DNA from: Firmicutes bacterium UBA5010 | GTDB lineage: Bacteria; Bacillota; Clostridia; Tissierellales; Sedimentibacteraceae | Direction of reading: 5' to 3' | Assembly: GCA_002396645.1 (NCBI GenBank) | Contig: DGYI01000072.1 | Location: 16,842-40,748, forward strand | Length of the DNA: 23,907 bases | Part shown: piece after piece, positions 7,547 through 14,549 of the stretch | How positions within the stretch are numbered: position 1 is the first letter of the stretch | Layout: every line of letters starts with the position of its first letter | Translations under genes and position numbers: made by a program | Notes under the pieces: generated by a model | What the model saw: the letters and a program-made list of their open reading frames with translations, nothing else | Database searches by the model: none | Told to the model about the DNA's origin: nothing

Positions 7547-8138
7547 GGTTTTAGGAATTCAAAGAGGTGCGTCAAAGGACGAAATAAAGGCAGCATACAG
7601 AAAGCTGGCTAAGCAGTATCATCCTGATATGCATGTCGATAATCCTCTTAAGGAATTGGCCCAAGAAAAATTTATAGAAGTTCAGGAAGCCTATGATAAG
7701 CTTATGAATGGCAGCAGCAGTTCATACAGTAATTCATACAGCAGTCAATCAAGCAGTTACAACAGCAGCTCCGGTGACAGCAGCTTCCAAACTGCAAGAC
7801 AATATATGAACAGCGGAAATTATCAACAGGCTATATATATTCTTAATAGTATAAAATCAAGAAATTCAGAGTGGAACTTTCTTATGGGAGTTTGCTATGT
7901 TAATCTTGGCTCAACCGTTCAAGGAGTTCAATTTGTGAGAACTGCTTGCACAATGGAGCCAAATAATGCTGAATATTCAAGCTATTTGAATCAAATAGTC
8001 AATATGCAAAGAGCATATCAAACAAGAACTTATAATTACGGCAGAGGCGGACGTTCAGATATGGACTGCTGTATGCAGCTTATTTGTGCGGACTGCTGCT
8101 GTGAATGCATGGGAGGGGACTTGATTTCATGCTGTTAA
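7530..8138 (+). CDS. J-domain protein with TPR-like middle and cysteine-string-like tail
   Basis: The 202-residue protein has an N-terminal J domain (1-62) with HPD at 31-33, which should stimulate an Hsp70 (DnaK) ATPase. A Ser-rich linker (~63-90) follows. A helical repeat of TPR appearance comes next (ARQYMNSGNYQQAIYILNSI and the MGVCYVNLGSTVQGVQFVRTA block, ~91-150). The tail, about 180-202, has nine cysteines in clusters (CC, CADCCCEC, SCC). It lacks the zinc-finger and C-terminal domains of true DnaJ, so it is a specialised co-chaperone. GAGGTAAGAG precedes the ATG. It overlaps genes on both sides. Confidence 0.9.
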   Translation: MRDPYEVLGIQRGASKDEIKAAYRKLAKQYHPDMHVDNPLKELAQEKFIEVQEAYDKLMNGSSSSYSNSYSSQSSSYNSSSGDSSFQTARQYMNSGNYQQAIYILNSIKSRNSEWNFLMGVCYVNLGSTVQGVQFVRTACTMEPNNAEYSSYLNQIVNMQRAYQTRTYNYGRGGRSDMDCCMQLICADCCCECMGGDLISCC

Positions 8139-8641
8139 AAAGCAAAGGAATTGCTTATTTGGGAGTATTGCTTGCTTTAAATCAAGTATTTATAATTGCA
8201 TCTTCAATTATCAAAACGAATACAATTGCTTTACTTGCACTTGCATCACTTGTGATTGCTGTTGTAATTGTTGAATTCGGAGCAAAAAGTGGAATTTTAT
8301 TTTACATAGCATCTGTTATACTTGGATTTTTTTTAACAACAAATCAAATAGAATTTGTTTCATATATATTATTCTTTGGTCTGTACAGTATCGTTAAATA
8401 TGCAATAGAAAAAAAGTCGTTTTTTGTGAAACAAGCTATATTACTTGAAATGACATTAAAATTGTTATTTTTTAATTTATCTGCTCTATGTATATATTTT
8501 CTTCTCAGAGAATTTGCGGTAATAAAGTTATATTGGTGGCTTATTTTAGTTGCTGAAATTGCTTTTATAGTTTATGATTATGCTTTCGGCGTTTTTATAA
8601 ATTATTATATAACAAAAATAAAACCTAAAATAAATAAATAA
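8129..8641 (+). CDS. Uncharacterised polytopic membrane protein of the DUF5685-DnaJ operon
   Basis: The 170-residue protein has about five hydrophobic segments: LGVLLALNQVFIIASSII, ALLALASLVIAVVIVEFGA, FYIASVILGFFL, LLFFNLSALCIYFLL and WWLILVAEIAFIVYDYAF. It has no soluble domain and ends in a basic tail. The frame is open from an ATG at 8105, but GGGAGGGG at 8111-8118 points to the ATG at 8129. The gene overlaps the DnaJ gene by 10 bp, so all three genes of the operon overlap. Layout resembles small integral membrane proteins of unknown function found near J-proteins in Clostridia. The role is not known. Confidence 0.75.
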   Translation: MLLKSKGIAYLGVLLALNQVFIIASSIIKTNTIALLALASLVIAVVIVEFGAKSGILFYIASVILGFFLTTNQIEFVSYILFFGLYSIVKYAIEKKSFFVKQAILLEMTLKLLFFNLSALCIYFLLREFAVIKLYWWLILVAEIAFIVYDYAFGVFINYYITKIKPKINK

Positions 8642-8643
8642 AA

Positions 8644-8677
8644 AAACGAAATTTGCTAAAAAAATTTCGTTTTTTTT
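8644..8677 (+). terminator. Intrinsic terminator of the DUF5685-DnaJ operon
   Basis: AAACGAAATTT (8644-8654) pairs exactly with AAATTTCGTTT (8662-8672), and the T-run continues to 8677. It follows the stop codon of the membrane protein by 2 bp. Confidence 0.85.
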
Positions 8678-8690
8678 GTAAAAAATTTTC

Positions 8691-8719
8691 TTGACAAACT
8701 TTTATAAAAATAATAAAAT
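8691..8719 (+). promoter_or_regulatory. Strong promoter of the B12 mutase leader
   Basis: A consensus TTGACA (8691-8696) and TAAAAT (8714-8719) are spaced 17 bp apart, just after the previous operon's terminator. Transcription should begin near 8726, almost 290 bases before the mutase start codon. Confidence 0.7.
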
Positions 8720-8725
8720 AATAAA

Positions 8726-9000
8726 AATAACTTTTTATTTGCCTGAAACTATATTATCAGGCTATCATAAATAAATTATAAAATTTACACAAATCAAAAC
8801 CTATAAAACCAATCAAATTATTAAATTCTCAGTATGGTCGTGAGTAAATTTCGCATTGTATGTACAAACTGTGATAATTAAAAAAACTTAGTCAAAACTA
8901 TTATGCATAGTTTAGTTTTTTATATAATGGGAAAATTATTCTTGACTCAATTTTTACGATAACTTTTTCAAATCAAATTTAAAATTAAAAAAATAAATGA
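8726..9000 (+). promoter_or_regulatory. Long structured leader upstream of the mutase gene (attenuator or unknown riboswitch candidate)
   Basis: No ORF is seen. The stems are GCCTGA 8741-8746 / TCAGGC 8757-8762, AAATTTAC 8781-8788 / GTAAATTT 8844-8851, and a terminator-like hairpin at 8881-8921. The promoter-leader-terminator-gene order is that of a cis-regulated leader, or of a separate ~200-nt small RNA. No cobalamin box or T-box motif was found, so the class is not recognised. Confidence 0.45.
8881..8921 (+). terminator. Hairpin with T-run in the mutase leader
   Basis: An inner stem AAACTAT (8895-8901) / ATAGTTT (8907-8913) sits inside an outer AAAAAACT (8881-8888) / AGTTTTTT (8914-8921) pairing that ends in six T. 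It lies 92 bp before the mutase start codon. Confidence 0.6.
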
Positions 9001-9013
9001 ACGGAGGCAGATT

Positions 9014-10756
9014 ATGAAGAATAAAATTGTACTTGGAGCATCCATAGGAAACTGCGTACATGTAGCAGGAATTATTAATTTTTTAAACATAGCTAAAAGT
9101 CATGGCTATGATACAATATTTTTAGGACCTGCCACCGGTACGGAAGTCCTTAAAAGTAAGATGTTGGAAGTAAAGCCTGATATAGTAGCGCTCAGTTATA
9201 GATTGACACCTGAAAACGTTTCTAAGATATTGGCAGATATAGATGAGTTCAGAAAAAATATTAATTTCACCGATACTAAATGGTGTTTCGGAGGGACTAA
9301 GCCGGTCGCCGATGTGGCAAGAACTTTTGATTTTTTTGAATATATTTCAGATGGTTTTGACGATATTGATGATTGTGCATGTTTTTTAAACGGAATAGAA
9401 AAGGATGATAAATACAGAGAGTATCAAGGAAATATTATAGACAGAATCAATGAAAAATATCCATATCCTGTTTTAAGACATCATTTCGGGTTGCCATCTT
9501 ATGAAGATACCTTGGAAGGTATAAAAGAAATTGCCGATGCCAAAATATTAGATGTGATTTCGCTGGGGCCTGATCAAAATACACAGCAATTTTTCTTTAA
9601 TCAACAAAACATGGATAAGAAAAATGACGGGGCAGGAGGAGTTCCTCTCAGAACAAGAGAAGACTTTATTAATCTAAAGGAAGCCACTAAGAGAGGTAAC
9701 CATCCTTTGATAAGATGCTACAGCGGAACTGCTGATGTTTTCAAGATGGCAGATTTACTTATTGAAACTATTGATAATGCCTGGAGTGCTATACCGCTTT
9801 GCTGGTATAACGAACTTGATGGACGCGGAGACAGAAGTATTGAGGTTTCAATAGATGAAGCACAAAGGCTTATCAAATATCACGGTGATAGAAATATAGC
9901 GGTAGAAATTAATGAACCTCATCACTGGTCACTTAGAGATGCACATGATGTTATGTCAGTATTTATGGCTTATGTATCAGCATATAACGCAAAAAAATAC
10001 GGGGTTAAAAATTATATAGCTCAGTATATGTTTAATACTCCTAATACACTTTCTTTTTCTATGGATTTGGCAAGAGTAATGGCTATGGTAGAATTAGTTG
10101 AGGAATTATCCGATGATAATTTTAAGATATACAGACAAGTTCGTGCAGGGCTTAACTATTTGTCTCCTGATTTGGATATTGCGAAAGGTCAGTTGGCAGC
10201 TACAACATTTTTAGCTATGAATATCAAACCTCATATAATTCATGTAGTAGGATTTAATGAGGCAGAGCATGCCGCAACTCCTGAAAATATCATAGAAAGC
10301 TGTAAAATAGTAAGAGGCGTAATCAGAAATTTAGTTAATGACAGCATAGATTTATCTAAAAATGATGAAATAATTAAAAGAAAGGAAAATTTGATTTCTG
10401 AGGTAAAATATCTGAAAGATTTTATTTGTGATTTTTATAAGGATTATGAAGATCCTTTATCAAATGCCTTTGTATTGGCTGATTGCATAAAAAGAGGAAT
10501 TATAGATGCTCCTCATATCGTTAAAAATGATAAATTCAGAGGTATTTTATCAACGAGAGTTATAGATGGAAAGTGTCAGGCCTGCTCAGGCCTTGCATAT
10601 TCAGATGAAAAAATGAAGGAATTAAGTGAAAAAGAGAGAATTGATGCTTTAAGAGAAAACGGAAACCTGGATATATCATCACCAAAATCTGAAACAAAGA
10701 AAAAACCTATGCCTAAACAAGAAAAAATAAGAATAAAAACCTTGATAAACCAATAG
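9014..10756 (+). CDS. Single-chain B12-dependent mutase-like enzyme (B12-binding + TIM barrel, glutamate-mutase relative)
   Basis: Residues 1-~130 form a cobalamin-binding Rossmann-type domain like glutamate mutase subunit S: IVLG at 5-8, the His-loop around H16 and G19, FLGPATG at 36-42, the VALS serine S61, and CFGG at 91-94. The lower-ligand His16 is present, but the Asp two residues before it is Cys14. Residues ~200-520 resemble the TIM barrel of the E subunit (GAGGVPLRTREDF 206-218, RCYSGTAD 234-241, WYNELDGRG 264-272, EINEPHHWSLRDAHD 298-312). A Lys-rich tail follows. The substrate is unknown; a carbon-skeleton rearrangement is inferred. It appears to lead a block with a dehydrogenase and a transporter. 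CGGAGG precedes the ATG. Confidence 0.75.
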   Translation: MKNKIVLGASIGNCVHVAGIINFLNIAKSHGYDTIFLGPATGTEVLKSKMLEVKPDIVALSYRLTPENVSKILADIDEFRKNINFTDTKWCFGGTKPVADVARTFDFFEYISDGFDDIDDCACFLNGIEKDDKYREYQGNIIDRINEKYPYPVLRHHFGLPSYEDTLEGIKEIADAKILDVISLGPDQNTQQFFFNQQNMDKKNDGAGGVPLRTREDFINLKEATKRGNHPLIRCYSGTADVFKMADLLIETIDNAWSAIPLCWYNELDGRGDRSIEVSIDEAQRLIKYHGDRNIAVEINEPHHWSLRDAHDVMSVFMAYVSAYNAKKYGVKNYIAQYMFNTPNTLSFSMDLARVMAMVELVEELSDDNFKIYRQVRAGLNYLSPDLDIAKGQLAATTFLAMNIKPHIIHVVGFNEAEHAATPENIIESCKIVRGVIRNLVNDSIDLSKNDEIIKRKENLISEVKYLKDFICDFYKDYEDPLSNAFVLADCIKRGIIDAPHIVKNDKFRGILSTRVIDGKCQACSGLAYSDEKMKELSEKERIDALRENGNLDISSPKSETKKKPMPKQEKIRIKTLINQ

Positions 10757-10847
10757 TGAGTTTTGTATTTGAATATAGCAGCATAAATTGATTAATCATG
10801 GAATTTAAAATAAACAGTCAACAAAAGAAAAGATTGGAGGAGTGCTT

Positions 10848-11915
10848 ATGAAGGTTGCCGTAATTGGTGCCGGAAACGGCGGGCAAAGCTTTGCGTCCTA
10901 TTTTACACATAAGGGATGTGATGTTTCTTTATACAACAGAAACCCTAAAGTTCTATATGAAATTGAAGAAAATGGGGGAATAGATTTAATAGGGTATTAT
11001 AATTTTAAGGAAAAAATAAATGAATTGACGAGTAATATAGCACAGGCCGTTAACGGTGCCAGTCTGATAATGGTTGCGACTCCTGCTAATGCTCATGGTG
11101 ATATAGCTGAGCAAATCGCTCCGTTTTTAAAGGATGGTCAGATTATTCTGCTAAATCCGGGAAGAACGCTTGGAACTTATTATTTTAAAGAAATTCTTGA
11201 GAGAAACGGACTTAAAGCAGATGTTATAATTGCTGAAGCCGATACATTGATATATACCTGCAGGCTTGTTAAAAACGGGCTTTGCAGGGTGTTTTCTCTG
11301 AAAAAAGAACTGCATGTTGCAGCGCATAATCCTGAATATACACAGGAAGTATGTGATTTGTTAAGCCAATTTTATGATGTTATAATTCCGGCAAATTCTA
11401 CGCTTGATACAGGGCTGTCCAATCTTGGAATAATATTTCACCCTGTTCCTGTTATACTGAATATAGCACGAATTGAGGAGCAAGTTACATTTTCACATTA
11501 TCAGCAAGGTATATCTCCTACAGTTGCTTCGTTTTTGGAAAAAATCGACAGTGAAAGAGTTGCTATAGCGCAGGCGCTGGGAGTTGAAGTAGATACTGCA
11601 ATTAAATGGTTAAACCGTATATATAGAACAGAAGGAGAAACTCTATACGAAGCATTGCAAAATAACGCTGCATACACTGAGGTTTTAGCTCCGACCACAA
11701 TTCATACAAGATATATATATGAGGATATACAAACAGGGCTTGTGCCATTATCAATATTGTCAAGAGAGCTGGGTATAGATAACAGCGCAATGGATTGTGT
11801 TGTAAGACTTGCAAGCATGCTTTATAATTATGATTTCTACCTGAACGGAAGAAATGAGTCAATAATTAATTTTCAAGAAATTATTAACAGCCGAAAGGCT
11901 GCAATAATCAGATAG
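10848..11915 (+). CDS. NAD(P)-dependent octopine/nopaline dehydrogenase-family enzyme
   Basis: The 355-residue protein has an N-terminal Rossmann domain with GAGNGG at 7-12 and the second-strand end NRNP at 30-33. A C-terminal helical octopine-dehydrogenase domain contains H198 in NLGIIFHPVPVILNIARIE (192-210), the position of the catalytic His in opine dehydrogenases and CENDH. Opine dehydrogenases join or split an amino acid and a 2-keto acid through a secondary amine, but some relatives act on other hydroxy or amino acids. The frame runs from a GTG at 10842, but that codon is part of the GGAGGAG ribosome binding site, so the ATG at 10848 was chosen. It lies 91 bp after the mutase gene without an obvious terminator between, so joint transcription is likely. 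Confidence 0.82.
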   Translation: MKVAVIGAGNGGQSFASYFTHKGCDVSLYNRNPKVLYEIEENGGIDLIGYYNFKEKINELTSNIAQAVNGASLIMVATPANAHGDIAEQIAPFLKDGQIILLNPGRTLGTYYFKEILERNGLKADVIIAEADTLIYTCRLVKNGLCRVFSLKKELHVAAHNPEYTQEVCDLLSQFYDVIIPANSTLDTGLSNLGIIFHPVPVILNIARIEEQVTFSHYQQGISPTVASFLEKIDSERVAIAQALGVEVDTAIKWLNRIYRTEGETLYEALQNNAAYTEVLAPTTIHTRYIYEDIQTGLVPLSILSRELGIDNSAMDCVVRLASMLYNYDFYLNGRNESIINFQEIINSRKAAIIR

Positions 11916-11922
11916 AGTTTTT

Positions 11923-11967
11923 AATTGCCTTTATTTGGTGAATATAATATAATATCCATAGGCAATT
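11923..11967 (+). promoter_or_regulatory. Promoter flanked by an operator-like inverted repeat, before the MFS gene
   Basis: TTGCCT (11925-11930) and a consensus TATAAT (11948-11953) are 17 bp apart. Exact 8-bp inverted arms, AATTGCCT (11923-11930) and AGGCAATT (11960-11967), cover the -35 box and the expected start point. Confidence 0.6.
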
Positions 11968-11990
11968 TAGATAAGACTTACGATGTAATT

Positions 11991-12038
11991 AAAATCATAA
12001 TAAAATTATAACAAGATTATAATCTATTATGATTTTTT
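11991..12038 (+). terminator. Long hairpin with T-run between the dehydrogenase and MFS genes
   Basis: AAAATCATAATA (11991-12002) pairs exactly with TATTATGATTTT (12025-12036). Inside it ATTATAA (12005-12011) pairs with TTATAAT (12017-12023), and the T-run ends at 12038. It ends the upstream transcript, or attenuates the one starting near 11960, just 33 bases before the MFS start codon. Confidence 0.7.
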
Positions 12039-12070
12039 ATTATAAAAATATAATATTGGGGGACAAATTT

Positions 12071-13336
12071 ATGTCTGCAAAAAGCAAAGGATTAAAATTA
12101 GACTATAAAAAAACCTTTCTAATTGGATTCGGTTTTTTTGCTTCATCATTGGCATGGTCTGTTTATAATGCCAATGTACCGTTGATTTTAGAAAACTATG
12201 TTACATCTACGTTTGTGCTTGGAATGATTATGGCAATTGATAATGTATTTGCGGTTATCTTTCAGCCATTATTCGGGGCTCTGAGCGACAAGACCAATAC
12301 CAAAAGAGGCAGGAGGCTTCCGTATATTCTGATTGGTATACCGATATGTGCGACAATGTTTGTATTTATACCGTGGACTACAAGTATAGCAGCACTTATG
12401 GGAGTAGTAATAATATTTAATTTTGTTATGAGCACATGGCGTTCGCCTGTAATTGCACTTATGCCCGATGTTACACCTTCACCGCTTCGTTCAAAAGCAA
12501 ACGGAGTTATAAATCTTATGGGCGGAGTAGGAGGAGTTCTCGCATTTGTATTGGGAGGAATATTAATTAATATTTTCGGAATGAAAGCTCCTTTTATGTT
12601 CTCCGGTATAGTAATGATGATAGCTTGGGTACTTTTATTCTTGTTTGTAAAAGAACCTGCCATATTGACTAAAACAGAGAGAGTCGAAATGGAAGAAAAG
12701 GAAAAAACAGAAGAGCTTTCAGATAAAAAGAATATTAACAAAAGTTTGCTGTTTATTTTGCTGGCTATATTTTTCTGGTTTGCAGGTTACAATGCCATAG
12801 AAACATATTTTACCCTGTATGCTACAAATGTTTTGGGTGCAAGTAAAGGCACGGCTAACATGACCTTATCATTTTTCTCATTGGCTTTAGTTGCCGGAGC
12901 TATTCCTGCAGGAATTATAGGAACTAAGTTCGGAAGAAAGAAAACTATAATGACAGGACTTGTAGGAATAATAATTTTGTTTGCTCTGCAAATACCTTCA
13001 AATAATATAAATGTAGTCAGAATATTGCTGGTTTTAGCCGGATTTTGCTGGGCATTAGTAAATATTAATTCTCTTCCAATGGTTTTAGAAATAGCTAAAA
13101 GCTCAAGGATAGGCAAATATACCGGGTACTATTACTTCTTCTCAGCTTCATCTGCTATATTAAGCCCTCCTTTATTCGGCTTGATTCGCGATATGACTAA
13201 AAACTATTCGCATGTGTTTATATATGCAGTTGTAGCCTTCGCCCTTGCTCTTATATGCATATCTATGGCAAAACATGGTGAAGTAGAGATAGATAATGAT
13301 GAAATTTTAAAAGAAGCTCAGGAGTTAGATGATTAA
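12071..13336 (+). CDS. MFS transporter (SLC45/GPH-like)
   Basis: The 421-residue protein has twelve predicted membrane helices split by a charged central loop (about 198-220, EMEEKEKTEELSDKK). The loop after helix 2 carries GALSDKTNTKRGRRLPYI (69-86), the extended motif typical of SLC45/GPH-type sugar and organic-solute carriers, and RSKANGVINLMGGVGG follows helix 4. The frame extends back to 12029, but that ATG lies inside the terminator hairpin and lacks a ribosome binding site; GGGGGACA at 12058-12065 fits the ATG at 12071. Location after the mutase and dehydrogenase genes suggests it carries their substrate or product, which is inference. The substrate is not identifiable from sequence. 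Confidence 0.8.
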   Translation: MSAKSKGLKLDYKKTFLIGFGFFASSLAWSVYNANVPLILENYVTSTFVLGMIMAIDNVFAVIFQPLFGALSDKTNTKRGRRLPYILIGIPICATMFVFIPWTTSIAALMGVVIIFNFVMSTWRSPVIALMPDVTPSPLRSKANGVINLMGGVGGVLAFVLGGILINIFGMKAPFMFSGIVMMIAWVLLFLFVKEPAILTKTERVEMEEKEKTEELSDKKNINKSLLFILLAIFFWFAGYNAIETYFTLYATNVLGASKGTANMTLSFFSLALVAGAIPAGIIGTKFGRKKTIMTGLVGIIILFALQIPSNNINVVRILLVLAGFCWALVNINSLPMVLEIAKSSRIGKYTGYYYFFSASSAILSPPLFGLIRDMTKNYSHVFIYAVVAFALALICISMAKHGEVEIDNDEILKEAQELDD

Positions 13337-14066
13337 CTTGAAAAATAACTACGAAAAATACAAAGACTGCTCTTGGAACAAAGAAATCTATTCTTCCTTG
13401 GTCGACTGTCTTAAATCATCAGCCGAAGAAGAATATAGAAAGTTTCAATCTAATTTAATACCTAACATAGATAATTTATTAGGAATAAGGATACCAGCAT
13501 TAAGAAATATTGCAAAATATATATCTAAAGGAGATTGGAGAGAGTACTTCAAATTTTGCAGAGATGATTATTATGAAGAAATAATGCTTCAAGGCTTAGT
13601 CCTAAATAATATAAAAACAGATTTTGAAGAAATTTTCAAGTATATGGATATATTTATTGCTAAAATTGATAATTGGGCTGTTTGTGATACATTTTGCTGC
13701 GGTATGAAAATTGTTAAAAAAAATAGAGAAGTATTTTTTCCTTATATTCAAGCTCTTTTATTGTCAGATAAGGAGTTTTACGTAAGAACAGGGCTGATTT
13801 TAATTCTGGCACATTACATAGATGATGAGTATATTGACAAAATACTTGAGATATCAGATTCTATACGTCAAGAAGCGTATTATGTCAGGATGGCAAATGC
13901 ATGGCTGATAGCAAGCTGTTTTTCAAAATATAGAGATAAGATTATGAATTTTATACAGAATAATCATTTGGATGATTGGACACATAATAAGGCTATACAG
14001 AAAATAATAGAATCTAAAACAACTTTATCCGAGGAAAAGGAAATATTAAAAAGGCTTAAGAGGTAA
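13329..14066 (+). CDS. AlkD-like DNA alkylation repair protein
   Basis: The 245-residue all-helical HEAT-like protein belongs to the AlkD family of DNA glycosylases, which remove N3/N7-alkylated purines. Counterparts of the Bacillus cereus AlkD functional residues can be placed at W116 and D120 (DNWAVCD), R153 and W192 (NAWL), with nearly the same spacing. The N-terminal block GIRIPALRNIAK (52-63) is also typical. It overlaps the MFS gene by 8 bp with CAGGAG inside that gene, so it is translationally coupled to it. The coupling is probably historical and not functional. No separate promoter was seen. Confidence 0.85.
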   Translation: MINLKNNYEKYKDCSWNKEIYSSLVDCLKSSAEEEYRKFQSNLIPNIDNLLGIRIPALRNIAKYISKGDWREYFKFCRDDYYEEIMLQGLVLNNIKTDFEEIFKYMDIFIAKIDNWAVCDTFCCGMKIVKKNREVFFPYIQALLLSDKEFYVRTGLILILAHYIDDEYIDKILEISDSIRQEAYYVRMANAWLIASCFSKYRDKIMNFIQNNHLDDWTHNKAIQKIIESKTTLSEEKEILKRLKR

Positions 14067-14079
14067 AAATATATTTTAC

Positions 14080-14108
14080 TTGAAGAATTATCCGAATTCA
14101 ATTATACT
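14080..14108 (+). promoter_or_regulatory. Promoter of the TSCPD gene
   Basis: TTGAAG (14080-14085) and TATACT (14103-14108) are 17 bp apart, 40 bp before the start codon. Confidence 0.5.
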
Positions 14109-14148
14109 TTAAATGTTGACAATATATAGCTGATGAAGGAGAAATAAG

Positions 14149-14403
14149 ATGTATAAATATTTAACAAGAGGAACATGTTCCAGAGAGATAGAATTCGATG
14201 TTAAGGACAATACATTGACAAATGTAAAGTTTATTAGTGGCTGCAACGGAAATCTAAAGGGTATATCAGTACTTGTAGAGGGAATGAATTTAGAGGAAGT
14301 TGTAGATAAATTAAAGGACATTAAATGCGGCTCAAAAAACACATCATGTCCTGCACAACTGGCTGAGGCTATAGTTGAATTTAGAGAAAATACAAAATGT
14401 TAA
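14149..14403 (+). CDS. TSCPD domain protein (TIGR03905 family)
   Basis: The 84-residue protein consists of a single TSCPD domain. It has GTCSREIEFDV at 8-18, FISGCNGNLKGIS at 28-40 and the KCGSKNTSCPAQLAEAI block with the family-naming TSCP at about 59-75. Four conserved cysteines (10, 32, 60, 66 approximately) could bind metal. The same domain forms the C-terminus of B12-dependent ribonucleotide reductases, but these short stand-alone proteins are of unknown function. AAGGAG precedes the ATG. It stands alone between its own promoter and terminator. Confidence 0.9.
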   Translation: MYKYLTRGTCSREIEFDVKDNTLTNVKFISGCNGNLKGISVLVEGMNLEEVVDKLKDIKCGSKNTSCPAQLAEAIVEFRENTKC

Positions 14404-14411
14404 AAAAACTT

Positions 14412-14448
14412 AAAAAGAGCTGTAATTGTTAAAATTATAGCTCTTTTT
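14412..14448 (+). terminator. Intrinsic terminator after the TSCPD gene
   Basis: The 16-base arms 14412-14427 (AAAAAGAGCTGTAATT) and 14433-14448 pair with one G-T around a 5-base loop. The right arm ends in five T. Confidence 0.85.
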
Positions 14449-14491
14449 CGATATAAAATACTATTAATCCAATGATAAAAAATATAAATTA

Positions 14492-14520
14492 TTGTAATTA
14501 TGTGTTAATTAATATATAAT
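14492..14520 (+). promoter_or_regulatory. Promoter of the M23 peptidase-bactofilin operon
   Basis: TTGTAA (14492-14497) and a consensus TATAAT (14515-14520) are 17 bp apart, 29 bp before the start codon. Confidence 0.65.
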
Positions 14521-14549
14521 AATGGCAATATAAATTTAGGGTGGATTTT

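Noticed and set aside
8942..8970. Second promoter (TTGACT) directly upstream of the mutase gene
   Set aside because: No acceptable -10 box occurs at 16-18 bp spacing.
8726..9000. Cobalamin riboswitch before the B12 mutase gene
   Set aside because: No B12-box (GCCACTG-like) or matching core could be found; only generic stems are present.
12029..12070. Upstream ATG of the MFS gene
   Set aside because: It lies inside the terminator hairpin and has no ribosome binding site; the extra 14 residues are not typical of MFS N-termini.
14541..14549. GTG start of the M23 peptidase
   Set aside because: The codon is part of the AGGGTGGA ribosome binding site; ATG at 14550 is correctly spaced.
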